Source: Betaproteobacteria bacterium (lineage in GTDB: Bacteria > Pseudomonadota > Gammaproteobacteria > Burkholderiales > SG8-39). From it: a DNA stretch of 6,416 bases. The DNA is taken from positions 1-6,416 of the forward strand of contig JAAOZY010000436.1 in assembly GCA_012274205.1 (NCBI GenBank). Reading direction: 5' to 3'. Below are positions 1-5,486 of the stretch, piece after piece. How positions within the stretch are numbered: position 1 is the first letter of the stretch; every line of letters starts with the position of its first letter. The position numbers and the translations under genes are program-made. Below the pieces are notes generated by a model. It was not told the origin of the DNA. It worked only from the letters and a program-made list of their open reading frames with translations, and did no database searches.

Positions 1-90
1 GGACTGGTTACGCGAGATGCGCGCGAGGTCGAACGCAAAAAAGTGGGCTTGCACAAGGCGCGGCGTGCAAAGCAGTTCTCCAAGCGGTAA
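1..90 (+). CDS. rpsI: 30S ribosomal protein S9, C-terminal end (partial)
   Basis: The window opens on a codon boundary inside this gene and reads 29 residues to a TAA stop at 88-90. The peptide starts GLVTRD and ends with the lysine/arginine-rich tail RRAKQFSKR. That tail is diagnostic of S9: in the family it reaches into the 30S P site and contacts the anticodon stem-loop of the P-site tRNA. Only the tail is visible, so total length, start and promoter cannot be judged; S9 is usually about 130 residues and is normally co-transcribed behind rplM (L13), which would lie to the left. A strong terminator follows within 20 bases of the stop, so the ribosomal unit ends here. Identification is confident despite the short fragment. 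Confidence 0.95.
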   Translation, partial: GLVTRDAREVERKKVGLHKARRAKQFSKR

Positions 91-109
91 ACCGGCCCCA
101 GGAAACACA

Positions 110-141
110 AAAAGCCGCCCTTCGAGGCGGCTTTTGTTTTT
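110..141 (+). terminator. Intrinsic terminator after rpsI
   Basis: A perfect 10-base-pair stem (110-119 pairing with 126-135; core AAGCCGCC/GGCGGCTT) encloses a six-base loop containing TTCG. The 3' arm runs into a T-rich tract, TTTTGTTTTT, ending at 141. This is a textbook rho-independent terminator placed 19 bases after the rpsI stop. It separates the ribosomal protein transcript from argC. Confidence 0.93.
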
Positions 142-169
142 GGCGCCCGGATTTGTCGACTGTTAGACT
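140..169 (+). promoter_or_regulatory. Candidate sigma-70 promoter for argC
   Basis: A -35-like TTGGCG (140-145) is followed after 18 bases by TAGACT (164-169), which matches the -10 consensus at four of six positions. TG at 161-162 gives it the extended -10 form TGNTAGACT. The predicted start would be near 175-176, leaving a short leader before the ribosome binding site at 183-186. The -35 overlaps the last T residues of the upstream terminator. It was found by eye only; its support is mainly positional, because a promoter is expected between the rpsI terminator and argC. Confidence 0.42.
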
Positions 170-192
170 AGGAGACGCGGACGGAGCTCGAA

Positions 193-1221
193 ATGATCAA
201 GATCGGCGTGGTCGGAGGCACTGGATATACCGGCGTAGAGTTGCTGCGCATTCTGGCGCAGCATCCGCAGGCTGAACTGCGCGCCATCACGTCGCGCAAG
301 GAAGCCGGCATGGCAGTCAGCGAGCTGTTTCCCAGCCTGCGCGGCCATGTCGACCTTGCTTTTTCCGACCCCGCGTCCGCGAGGCTGGAGCAGTGCGACG
401 TGGTGTTCTTCGCCACTCCGCATGGCGTCGCCATGAATGATGCAAGGCGTCTGGTTGAGGCAGGCGTGCGTTTGGTCGACATTTCCGCCGATTTTCGCAT
501 TCAGAACGTGGCCGAATGGGAAAAATGGTACAAGGTCAAGCATGCCTGCCCCGAGCTGATACCACAGGCAGTCTATGGGCTGCCCGAGGTCAACCGCGAT
601 GCGATACGCAAGTCGCGCATTGTCGCCAATCCGGGCTGCTATCCCACTGCGGTACAACTCGGTCTCCTGCCTTTGCTGCAGGCCGGTGTGGTCGATGCCG
701 GCCACCTGATCGCCGACGCCAAGTCGGGGGTGAGCGGCGCCGGGAGAAAAGCGGAAACGCATATCCTGTTCTCGGAGGCCTCGGACAATTTCAAGGCATA
801 CGGCGTTTCGGGACATCGCCACGGTGTTGAGATCATTCAAAGCCTGACGCAGATTGTCGGCAGCCACATCGGGCTTACGTTCGTGCCGCACCTGACGCCG
901 ATGATACGCGGCATCCATGCCACCTTGTACGCGCGCATCACGCGCGAGCAGGACTTCCAGAAGCTGTACGAAGAGCGCTATGCGCACGAGCCGTTCGTCG
1001 ACGTGCTGCCGCCAGGCAGCCATCCCGACACGCGTTCGGTCCGTGCCGCCAATACCTGCCGCATTGCGCTGCACCGGCCGCAGGCCGGCGACACGCTGGT
1101 GGTGCTTTCGGTCATCGATAATCTGGTCAAGGGTGCCTCCGGTCAGGCGGTGCAGAACATGAACCTGATGTTCGGCCTGGACGAGTCAATGGGCCTCAAT
1201 CACGTGCCGATTCTTCCGTAG
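193..1221 (+). CDS. argC: N-acetyl-gamma-glutamyl-phosphate reductase
   Basis: ArgC is the cytoplasmic enzyme of the third step of arginine synthesis: NADPH-dependent reduction of N-acetyl-glutamyl-5-phosphate to N-acetyl-glutamate-5-semialdehyde. The 342-residue protein has the N-terminal nucleotide-binding loop GGTGYTG (8-14) and the catalytic cysteine in NPGCYPT (Cys149). The conserved HRH cluster lies at 208-210 and the C-terminal signature KGASGQAVQNMN at 313-324. Length and motif order fit a complete, active member of the type 1 (about 340 residue) ArgC family. The ATG is well supported: GGAG at 183-186 lies six bases upstream, and the reading MIKIGVVGGTGYTG begins directly at the first beta strand of the Rossmann fold. 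It is the first gene after the rpsI terminator and is followed after eight bases by the DUF6776-like gene. No arginine-box operator was recognised by eye. Confidence 0.97.
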   Translation: MIKIGVVGGTGYTGVELLRILAQHPQAELRAITSRKEAGMAVSELFPSLRGHVDLAFSDPASARLEQCDVVFFATPHGVAMNDARRLVEAGVRLVDISADFRIQNVAEWEKWYKVKHACPELIPQAVYGLPEVNRDAIRKSRIVANPGCYPTAVQLGLLPLLQAGVVDAGHLIADAKSGVSGAGRKAETHILFSEASDNFKAYGVSGHRHGVEIIQSLTQIVGSHIGLTFVPHLTPMIRGIHATLYARITREQDFQKLYEERYAHEPFVDVLPPGSHPDTRSVRAANTCRIALHRPQAGDTLVVLSVIDNLVKGASGQAVQNMNLMFGLDESMGLNHVPILP

Positions 1222-1229
1222 CCGGTGTG

Positions 1230-1976
1230 ATGCCGCCGAAACTGCTGAAAAGGTTGCGCCAGCGCTTCGGCATTTCGGCGCCGCGCATGACGGTGCAGAC
1301 GCATGTCGCGTGGTACTGGCGCATGCTTGGGCTGGTGCTGGTGCTGTCCTTTTCATTTGCGCTGGCCGCCTGGATGTACGATGCCGGCCGCCGCTTCGCC
1401 GGCTTCGACCGCAGCGAGGCCGAGCAGGAGTTGTCGCAATTGCGCGAGAGCGTGGGCCGGCTGACGAAGGAGGCCGCGGCGCTGCGCGCGAGCGTGAACG
1501 CCAGCGAGAGCAAGTTGCAGATCGAGCGCACCGCCCAGACGCAGCTCGGAAAGCAGGTGAAAACGCTGGAGGACGAAAACGCCCGGCTGAAGGAGGATCT
1601 CGCCTTCTTCGAGAATCTGATCCCGAGCGAGCACGGCGACAATACCTTGCTGATCAACCGCTTCCGCGTCGATGCCGGGGCGCTGCCGGGGGAGTTCCGC
1701 TACCGTTTGCTGTTATTGCAGGGGGGCAGGCCGGACAAGGCGTTCCAGGGCAGCCTGCAGCTCCTGGTTACACTGCAACAGGCAGGCAAAGATGCTATTA
1801 TCACTCTCCCCGAGGATGGGGCGGCGCAGGCTTATAAGATCAATTTCAAGTACTTCCAGCGGGTCGAAGGTACGTTCCGCGTGGCGTCCGGCGCGCAGGT
1901 GAAATCGGTGCGCGTGCGCATATTCGAAGCGGGATCCAGTCAGGTCCGGGCAACGCAGAATTTCAATCTTTCGTAA
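1230..1976 (+). CDS. DUF6776-like single-pass membrane coiled-coil protein
   Basis: No catalytic motif is recognisable. Reading from ATG at 1230 gives 248 residues: a basic N-terminal tail (about 1-28, rich in Lys/Arg), one hydrophobic membrane segment (about 31-50, LGLVLVLSFSFALAAW), and a long heptad-like Glu/Leu/Lys-rich coiled coil (about 63-130). A C-terminal domain of about 110 residues looks beta-rich and ends in FNLS. The positive-inside rule predicts a cytoplasmic tail with coiled coil and C-terminal domain in the periplasm. It matches my recollection of the DUF6776 family of Betaproteobacteria, whose function is unknown. GTG at 1227 is an equally possible start; neither has a convincing Shine-Dalgarno site, so translation is probably coupled to argC, which stops at 1221. 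The bactofilin gene follows directly, with its ribosome binding site overlapping this TAA, suggesting linked synthesis and perhaps a shared structural role (inference). Confidence 0.85.
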   Translation: MPPKLLKRLRQRFGISAPRMTVQTHVAWYWRMLGLVLVLSFSFALAAWMYDAGRRFAGFDRSEAEQELSQLRESVGRLTKEAAALRASVNASESKLQIERTAQTQLGKQVKTLEDENARLKEDLAFFENLIPSEHGDNTLLINRFRVDAGALPGEFRYRLLLLQGGRPDKAFQGSLQLLVTLQQAGKDAIITLPEDGAAQAYKINFKYFQRVEGTFRVASGAQVKSVRVRIFEAGSSQVRATQNFNLS

Positions 1977-1980
1977 GGAG
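1975..1980 (+). promoter_or_regulatory. Shine-Dalgarno site of bactofilin gene overlapping upstream stop
   Basis: AAGGAG overlaps the last two bases of the upstream TAA stop (1974-1976) and lies eight bases before the ATG at 1989. It is the strongest ribosome binding site in the plus-strand unit. It fixes the bactofilin start and suggests high or coupled translation relative to the weakly initiated gene upstream. Confidence 0.85.
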
Positions 1981-1988
1981 ACAGCGCA

Positions 1989-2399
1989 ATGTTCCGAAAG
2001 AAGGCGAGCAAGCCGCAGAACCGGATAGACAGCCTGATCGGGGCCGGCACGATGATAGAAGGCAACGTCACTTTTTCCGGTGGTTTGCGCGTGGACGGCG
2101 AAATCAAAGGCAACGTCATTGCCTCCGGCGATCAACCGAGCACGCTGGTCGTAAGTGAGCATGCGCGCATAGACGGCGAAATACATGTTTCCCATCTGGT
2201 GGTGAACGGCGCAATCAACGGGCCGGTGCATTCGGCCGAATTTCTGGAACTTCAGGCGCGTTCGCGCGTCAAAGGCGATGTGCATTACAATACGCTGGAA
2301 ATGCACCTCGGCGCGGTGGTGGAAGGCCGCTTGGTGCACAGTTCCAGCGCGGCTGACAGCGGCAAGACGGTCGAACTGAAGATTGCCTCGCGCAATTGA
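1989..2399 (+). CDS. Bactofilin (polymer-forming cytoskeletal protein)
   Basis: Bactofilins assemble without nucleotide into filaments at the inner face of the membrane and position cell-wall enzymes or other partners. The 136-residue protein has a short N-terminal tail (1-15) and then the family's right-handed beta-helix core (about 17-117). Successive turns are visible as glycine-punctuated short repeats: IEGNV (23-27), DGEIKGNV (36-43), DGEIHV (62-67), NGAING (73-78), KGDVHY (95-100) and EGRLV (112-116). A polar tail of about 20 residues ends in IASRN. Length and repeat pattern are typical. The N-terminus MFRKKASK resembles the short membrane-targeting peptide MFxKxxK described in other bactofilins (recalled from the literature, not checked). 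Its neighbours are the DUF6776-like membrane protein gene 12 bases upstream and erpA 40 bases downstream; an M23 peptidase gene, a common bactofilin companion, lies about 1.7 kb away on the other strand. Confidence 0.93.
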   Translation: MFRKKASKPQNRIDSLIGAGTMIEGNVTFSGGLRVDGEIKGNVIASGDQPSTLVVSEHARIDGEIHVSHLVVNGAINGPVHSAEFLELQARSRVKGDVHYNTLEMHLGAVVEGRLVHSSSAADSGKTVELKIASRN

Positions 2400-2427
2400 G
2401 GGCGGGCGTAATTCTTGGACTAATTTC

Positions 2428-2432
2428 AGGAG
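2428..2432 (+). promoter_or_regulatory. Shine-Dalgarno site deciding the erpA start
   Basis: AGGAG lies seven bases before the ATG at 2440. It favours that ATG over the in-frame TTG at 2383, which would overlap the bactofilin gene and add 19 residues without resemblance to the family. Confidence 0.85.
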
Positions 2433-2439
2433 CAGGACT

Positions 2440-2790
2440 ATGAACGCAGTAGCAGAGATGCCCGCCCCGTTGCTCTTTACCGACAATGCGGCGAACAAGG
2501 TGAAAGAGCTGATTGAAGAAGAGGGCAACAGCGAGCTGAAGCTTCGGGTATTCGTGAGCGGCGGCGGCTGTTCGGGGTTCCAGTACGGTTTCACCTTCGA
2601 CGAAGTCAAGAATGAAGACGACACCGCAATGGAAAAGAACGGTGTCACACTGCTGATCGATGCGATGAGCTACCAGTACCTGGTGGGCGCCGAAATCGAC
2701 TATCAGGAAGGCCTGGAAGGGGCGCAGTTCGTGATCAAGAATCCGAATGCGACCAGCACCTGCGGTTGCGGCTCGTCGTTTTCCGCCTGA
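2440..2790 (+). CDS. erpA: Iron-sulfur cluster insertion protein ErpA (A-type carrier)
   Basis: ErpA is a small cytoplasmic A-type carrier that receives Fe-S clusters from the ISC scaffold and delivers them to apo-enzymes; in E. coli these include the isoprenoid enzymes IspG/IspH and respiratory complexes. The 116-residue protein has all three cluster-binding cysteines of the HesB/IscA fold: Cys44 in SGGGCSGFQYGF, and Cys108 and Cys110 in STCGCGSSFSA at the C-terminus. The family residues LTDNAA-like at the N-terminus (FTDNAANKVKEL) and DAMSYQYLVGAEIDY are present. The ATG is chosen by the Shine-Dalgarno site at 2428-2432. ErpA is preferred over IscA because of the long acidic N-terminal segment, the FSA ending and the argC/anmK/tyrS neighbourhood. 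It is the last gene of the plus-strand unit and is followed by a terminator. No convincing dedicated promoter was seen in the 40-base gap. Confidence 0.95.
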   Translation: MNAVAEMPAPLLFTDNAANKVKELIEEEGNSELKLRVFVSGGGCSGFQYGFTFDEVKNEDDTAMEKNGVTLLIDAMSYQYLVGAEIDYQEGLEGAQFVIKNPNATSTCGCGSSFSA

Positions 2791-2810
2791 GACCGAGAAC
2801 CCGGCCGTAC

Positions 2811-2835
2811 AACGGGAGCTGCGGCTCCCGTTTTT
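2811..2835 (+). terminator. Intrinsic terminator after erpA
   Basis: A perfect nine-base-pair stem (AACGGGAGC at 2811-2819 pairing with GCTCCCGTT at 2824-2832) has a four-base loop TGCG and runs into TTTTT (2831-2835). It lies 20 bases after the erpA stop and ends the argC-to-erpA transcript before the convergent anmK. Read from the other strand, the same stem lacks a good T tract (only two T residues precede GTACGG), so it should serve anmK poorly. Confidence 0.92.
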
Positions 2836-2855
2836 CTTGGCGCCGGCAGCGCAGC

Positions 2856-3953
2856 CTACGCCGGGTAGATGGCGCCGAGCACGCGCGCGCCGCGCGCGCC
2901 GGTAACAGCCGGCACACTGGCGGGGCGGCCGTCCAGCGTTTGCCTGGCCAGCCAGGCGAACGCGATCGCCTCCACCCAATCCGGGTCCGTTCCGAGCGCC
3001 GCTGTAGTGTCGACGCGGCATTGCGGCAGGTTGCGGCGCAGGCGCTCGAGCAAATCCAGGTTGTGCGCGCCGCCCCCGCAGACGTAGAGTTCGGCCGCCT
3101 GCCGGCAATACCTGCTAACGGCCGCGGCGATGGATTGTGCGCTTAATTCGGCGAGGGTCGCCTGTACGTCCTGCGTTCTTGCGTCGTGCACAGGAAATTC
3201 TTCCAGCCAGCCGGGATTGAACAGGTCTCTGCCGCAGCTCTTTGGCGGCTGTTTGGCGAAATACGGCTCGGCCAGCATCTGTCCGAGCAACTCGGCGCGC
3301 ACCTCCCCCGTCTTCGCCCAGGCTCCGGCGGCGTCGTGCTCTTCGCCCAGGTGCAACCGCGCCCACAGATCGAGCAGCACGTTACCCGGTCCGGTGTCGA
3401 AACCGGTGACGCCACTGCGCGGCGGCAGGTCGGTCAAATTGGCAATCCCGCCGATGTTGACGATGACGCGATGCGTGGCGTCGGCGCCGAACGCCGCGGC
3501 GTGAAAGGCCGGAACCAGCGGCGCGCCCTGCCCGCCCGCAGCGACGTCGCGGCTGCGAAAATCGGCGACGACGCACATGCCGGAGAGTTCGGCCAGCAGC
3601 GCCGGATTGCCTATCTGCAGGGTGTAGCCGGCATCGGGGCGGTGGCGAACGGTCTGGCCGTGGCAACCGCAAGCGCGTATCGCAGTGCGCGCTATGCCGG
3701 TCTGCCGCAGCAGCGCCAAGCTCGCCTCGGCGTACAGGCGTGCGAGCTCGTTGCCGGCTCTTGCGGCGCGCTCGAGTTCATCCGGCCCAGGGGCCTGCAG
3801 CGCCTCCAGTTCCGCCCTGAGCGGCGCGGGAAAGGGCAGGTAGACGGTATCGATCAGTGCAGGGTCGGGGGAGGCAAATTCGACCAGCGCGGCATCCACG
3901 CCGTCCAGGCTGGTGCCGGACATAAGGCCGATGAAGTAGCTGCGCGCCGTCAC
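2856..3953 (-). CDS. anmK: Anhydro-N-acetylmuramic acid kinase
   Basis: AnmK is a cytoplasmic peptidoglycan-recycling enzyme: it hydrolyses the 1,6-anhydro bond of anhydro-MurNAc and phosphorylates it with ATP to MurNAc-6-phosphate, normally the substrate of the etherase MurQ. The 365-residue protein has the full family layout: N-terminal phosphate-binding loop GLMSGTSLDGVD (9-20), CHGQTVRHRP (97-106), and DFRSRDVAAGGQGAPLVP (131-148). The motif GFDTGPGN (184-191) carries the expected catalytic aspartate at 186, CGGGAHN is at 292-298, and the ending is VTGAR..LGAIYP. Length is normal and no key residue is missing. The start is GTG (complement of 3951-3953) with only a weak GGA about six bases upstream; the reading MTARSYFIGLMSGTS fits the family start, and the next in-frame ATG (codon 11) would cut into the phosphate loop. 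It follows the M23 peptidase gene on the same strand by 131 bases. Confidence 0.95.
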   Translation of the reverse strand: MTARSYFIGLMSGTSLDGVDAALVEFASPDPALIDTVYLPFPAPLRAELEALQAPGPDELERAARAGNELARLYAEASLALLRQTGIARTAIRACGCHGQTVRHRPDAGYTLQIGNPALLAELSGMCVVADFRSRDVAAGGQGAPLVPAFHAAAFGADATHRVIVNIGGIANLTDLPPRSGVTGFDTGPGNVLLDLWARLHLGEEHDAAGAWAKTGEVRAELLGQMLAEPYFAKQPPKSCGRDLFNPGWLEEFPVHDARTQDVQATLAELSAQSIAAAVSRYCRQAAELYVCGGGAHNLDLLERLRRNLPQCRVDTTAALGTDPDWVEAIAFAWLARQTLDGRPASVPAVTGARGARVLGAIYPA

Positions 3954-4027
3954 GGAATCCGCGTGCCCGGAAGGCTAGGCTGGAACAATCGAAACCGCCA
4001 AGCAAGCAGGGAGGGATGTAAAGCCAA

Positions 4028-4048
4028 GGAAGGAGCGCAGACCCTTCC
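4028..4048 (-). terminator. Weak hairpin between M23 peptidase gene and anmK
   Basis: Read on the minus strand, GGAAGG and CCTTCC pair in six base pairs (4043-4048 with 4028-4033), with a possible extra G-T pair and a seven- to nine-base loop. TTGGCTTT follows. The stem is short and the T tract broken, so it could be an attenuating or partial terminator or mean nothing. No strong promoter for anmK was found in the rest of this gap (3954-4084). Confidence 0.25.
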
Positions 4049-4084
4049 GTTGCGGCCGGAATTCCCTCATTTAGGCGTCGCTGC

Positions 4085-5401
4085 TTACTCGATCAGCGCC
4101 AGGTTGGTATTCTTCAGCAGATTCAGATCTGTCGCCAGCGGCGTAGAGACACGGGAAAAATCCGCCAGCTTCTGCGCCGGGATGGGCAAGGCTTCGGGCA
4201 GCGCCACCGTCAGCGGATTGTGCACCTGGTCGTGGTAACGGAATTCGTAGTGCAGGTGCGGCCCGGTTGCCCAGCCGGTCTGGCCGACGTGGCCGATTAC
4301 GTCGCCCTGGCTTACGCGCGAGCCGCGGTGCAGGCCGCTGGTGATGCTGCTGAGATGGGCGTAGCGCGTGCTGAAGCCGCCACGATGATCGAGGATGATG
4401 ATATTGCCGTAGCCGCGCTCCTGTCCCGCGAACTCGACCGTGCCGTCCGCGGTCGCCTTGACGTGCGTGCCGACGGGCGCGGCGTAATCCACGCCTTTGT
4501 GCTCGCGCCACTTGTGCAGGATGGGATGAAAGCGCATCGCAAAGCCGGAACTGATGCGGGAAAACTCCAGCGGCGAGCGCAAGAAGGCTTTGTGCAGGCT
4601 CTTGCCGTCGGGGGTGTAATACCCGCCCTTGCCGTCAGCGTCCTGATACCAGATCGCGCGGTAGTCCTTGCCTTGATTGGTGAATTCGGCGGCGAGCACG
4701 CGTCCGGACTTTATCGCGCGGCCCTGGTGATAGTACATCTCGTAGATCACCGTGAATTTGTCGCCGCGCCTCAGGTCGCGGTGGAAATCGATGTCGCCGG
4801 AAAAGATATCGGCCAGCTGTATGGCGACATTGTCCGAAAGGCCGGCCGCATCGGCGGCGGCAAACAACGAACTGCGGATCTCGCCGGACTTCATTTGCTG
4901 CCGCGGTGCCAGCGATAGCTGCTGCTCAAACGCCTTGAAACCGGTGTCCTGCTTGTCGAATCCGACGAGCTGCCCTTTGTCGGTGATATAGCGCAGCGTA
5001 AGCAGCGAGCCGTCATCCTTGGTGCGCGCCTGCACCGTCGTGCCGGGACGCAGCAGCCGCAGGGAAGTATCGAGCCGGGCCTGGCGCAGGAACGCGCGCG
5101 TGTCCTCGCCGTTCACGCCCAGGCGCGTCAGCAGGTCGGAGGCGGTATCGCCGCGCCCGAATCGCTCTTCGCGCCAAAATACTGCGTCAGCATCGGCGGT
5201 CTGCTCGGGCGGAGCAACAGCGAGGCTCTCCACCACGGTCCTGGTGGGAATGAACGAGTACTCGGTATCGGGTGCGGTGCCGAATGCGGCGACCATGCCG
5301 AGAAATGGCAGGCTGCACGCAGTGATGATCCAGCGAAGACGGAGTTTCGATTCTCGTCGGCTGTCGAAGTACGTTAAAATTTGCTTTTCGCGCCTATTCA
5401 T
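4085..5401 (-). CDS. M23 family murein DD-endopeptidase, MepM-like
   Basis: This is predicted to be a zinc endopeptidase that cuts peptide cross-links in peptidoglycan to let new strands in during growth. The 438-residue length is close to E. coli MepM (440). Order of parts: basic cytoplasmic tail (1-23); one membrane anchor or uncleaved signal (about 24-42, WIITACSLPFLGMVAAFG); a LysM/OapA-like region (about 80-140, FGRGDTASDLLTRLG...LLRPGTTV); a Csd3-like middle domain (about 155-270); and the lasso-type M23 domain (about 280-400). All metal and catalytic residues are present: HKGVD (His301, Asp305), YAHL (His349) and HLH (His382, His384). It is thus not one of the degenerate EnvC-like activators. 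ATG at 5401 has a Shine-Dalgarno-like AAGGA with a long 11-base spacer. It is divergent from tyrS and upstream of anmK on the same strand, so one locus may cut and recycle wall material. Confidence 0.93.
   Translation of the reverse strand: MNRREKQILTYFDSRRESKLRLRWIITACSLPFLGMVAAFGTAPDTEYSFIPTRTVVESLAVAPPEQTADADAVFWREERFGRGDTASDLLTRLGVNGEDTRAFLRQARLDTSLRLLRPGTTVQARTKDDGSLLTLRYITDKGQLVGFDKQDTGFKAFEQQLSLAPRQQMKSGEIRSSLFAAADAAGLSDNVAIQLADIFSGDIDFHRDLRRGDKFTVIYEMYYHQGRAIKSGRVLAAEFTNQGKDYRAIWYQDADGKGGYYTPDGKSLHKAFLRSPLEFSRISSGFAMRFHPILHKWREHKGVDYAAPVGTHVKATADGTVEFAGQERGYGNIIILDHRGGFSTRYAHLSSITSGLHRGSRVSQGDVIGHVGQTGWATGPHLHYEFRYHDQVHNPLTVALPEALPIPAQKLADFSRVSTPLATDLNLLKNTNLALIE
5351..5380 (+). promoter_or_regulatory. 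Candidate promoter for tyrS inside the M23 gene start
   Basis: TAAAAT at 5375-5380 matches the -10 consensus at five of six positions and sits in an AT-rich patch unusual for this window. A poor -35 (TTCTCG, 5351-5356) lies 18 bases upstream. If real, the tyrS leader would be about 120 bases long and cross the start codon of the opposite-strand M23 gene. The AT-richness could instead simply reflect the Lys/Gln/Ile/Leu codons of the M23 N-terminus. Confidence 0.27.
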
Positions 5402-5427
5402 CCGATAGATAGTCCTTGGATAGGAAG

Positions 5428-5486
5428 GTTCGCCCTTCTTGGGCGGGCATCAGCATAGCACGGAGTCTGTCGGGTGTCTGTCCGAC
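5428..5486 (+). other. Two small hairpins in the divergent M23/tyrS spacer
   Basis: In plus-strand RNA the first hairpin pairs 5428-5435 with 5441-5448 around the loop UUCUU. It has five G-C pairs next to the loop, then two G-U pairs and a closing G-C. The second pairs GTCGG (5469-5473) with CCGAC (5482-5486), plus a possible G-U, around a six- to eight-base loop. Neither is followed by a T tract, so they are not terminators. They could shape the tyrS leader RNA or the DNA of the control region. No known riboswitch or T-box feature was recognised. Confidence 0.3.
5452..5480 (-). promoter_or_regulatory. Candidate sigma-70 promoter for the M23 peptidase gene
   Basis: On the minus strand a -35-like CAGACA (complement of 5475-5480, four of six consensus bases) is separated by 17 bases from TATGCT (complement of 5452-5457, four of six). 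Transcription would begin near 5445, giving a leader of about 44 bases. It was found by eye, and matches of this quality occur by chance; correct spacing and position are its main support. Confidence 0.33.

Noticed and set aside
163..1074. Long open frame (303 codons) on the minus strand across argC
   Set aside because: It lies wholly antisense to an unmistakable argC, its protein has no recognisable domain and is rich in Arg/Ala/His/Gln, as expected of a shadow frame in GC-rich DNA.
2396..2424. Promoter-like TTGAGG, 17 bases, ACTAAT ahead of erpA
   Set aside because: Consensus agreement is eight of twelve, but the transcript would begin near 2431, inside the ribosome binding site, leaving erpA without it.
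2383..2439. Longer erpA reading from TTG at 2383
   Set aside because: It would overlap the bactofilin gene end, adds 19 residues unlike the family, and the ATG at 2440 has a good ribosome binding site.
1713..2648. Long open frame (311 codons) on the minus strand across the bactofilin and erpA genes
   Set aside because: It is antisense to three well-supported genes, starts inside erpA and has no ribosome site or family motif.
2269..3108. Minus-strand open frame (279 codons) spanning the erpA terminator
   Set aside because: It crosses a strong terminator and overlaps erpA and anmK in wrong frames; no domain is recognisable.
3186..4238. Long open frame (350 codons) on the plus strand across anmK
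   Set aside because: It is antisense to a complete anmK with all family motifs and shows shadow-frame composition.
5428..5448. Hairpin in the tyrS leader as a terminator or T-box
   Set aside because: No T tract follows the stem, no T-box consensus is visible, and T-box control is not expected in Proteobacteria.
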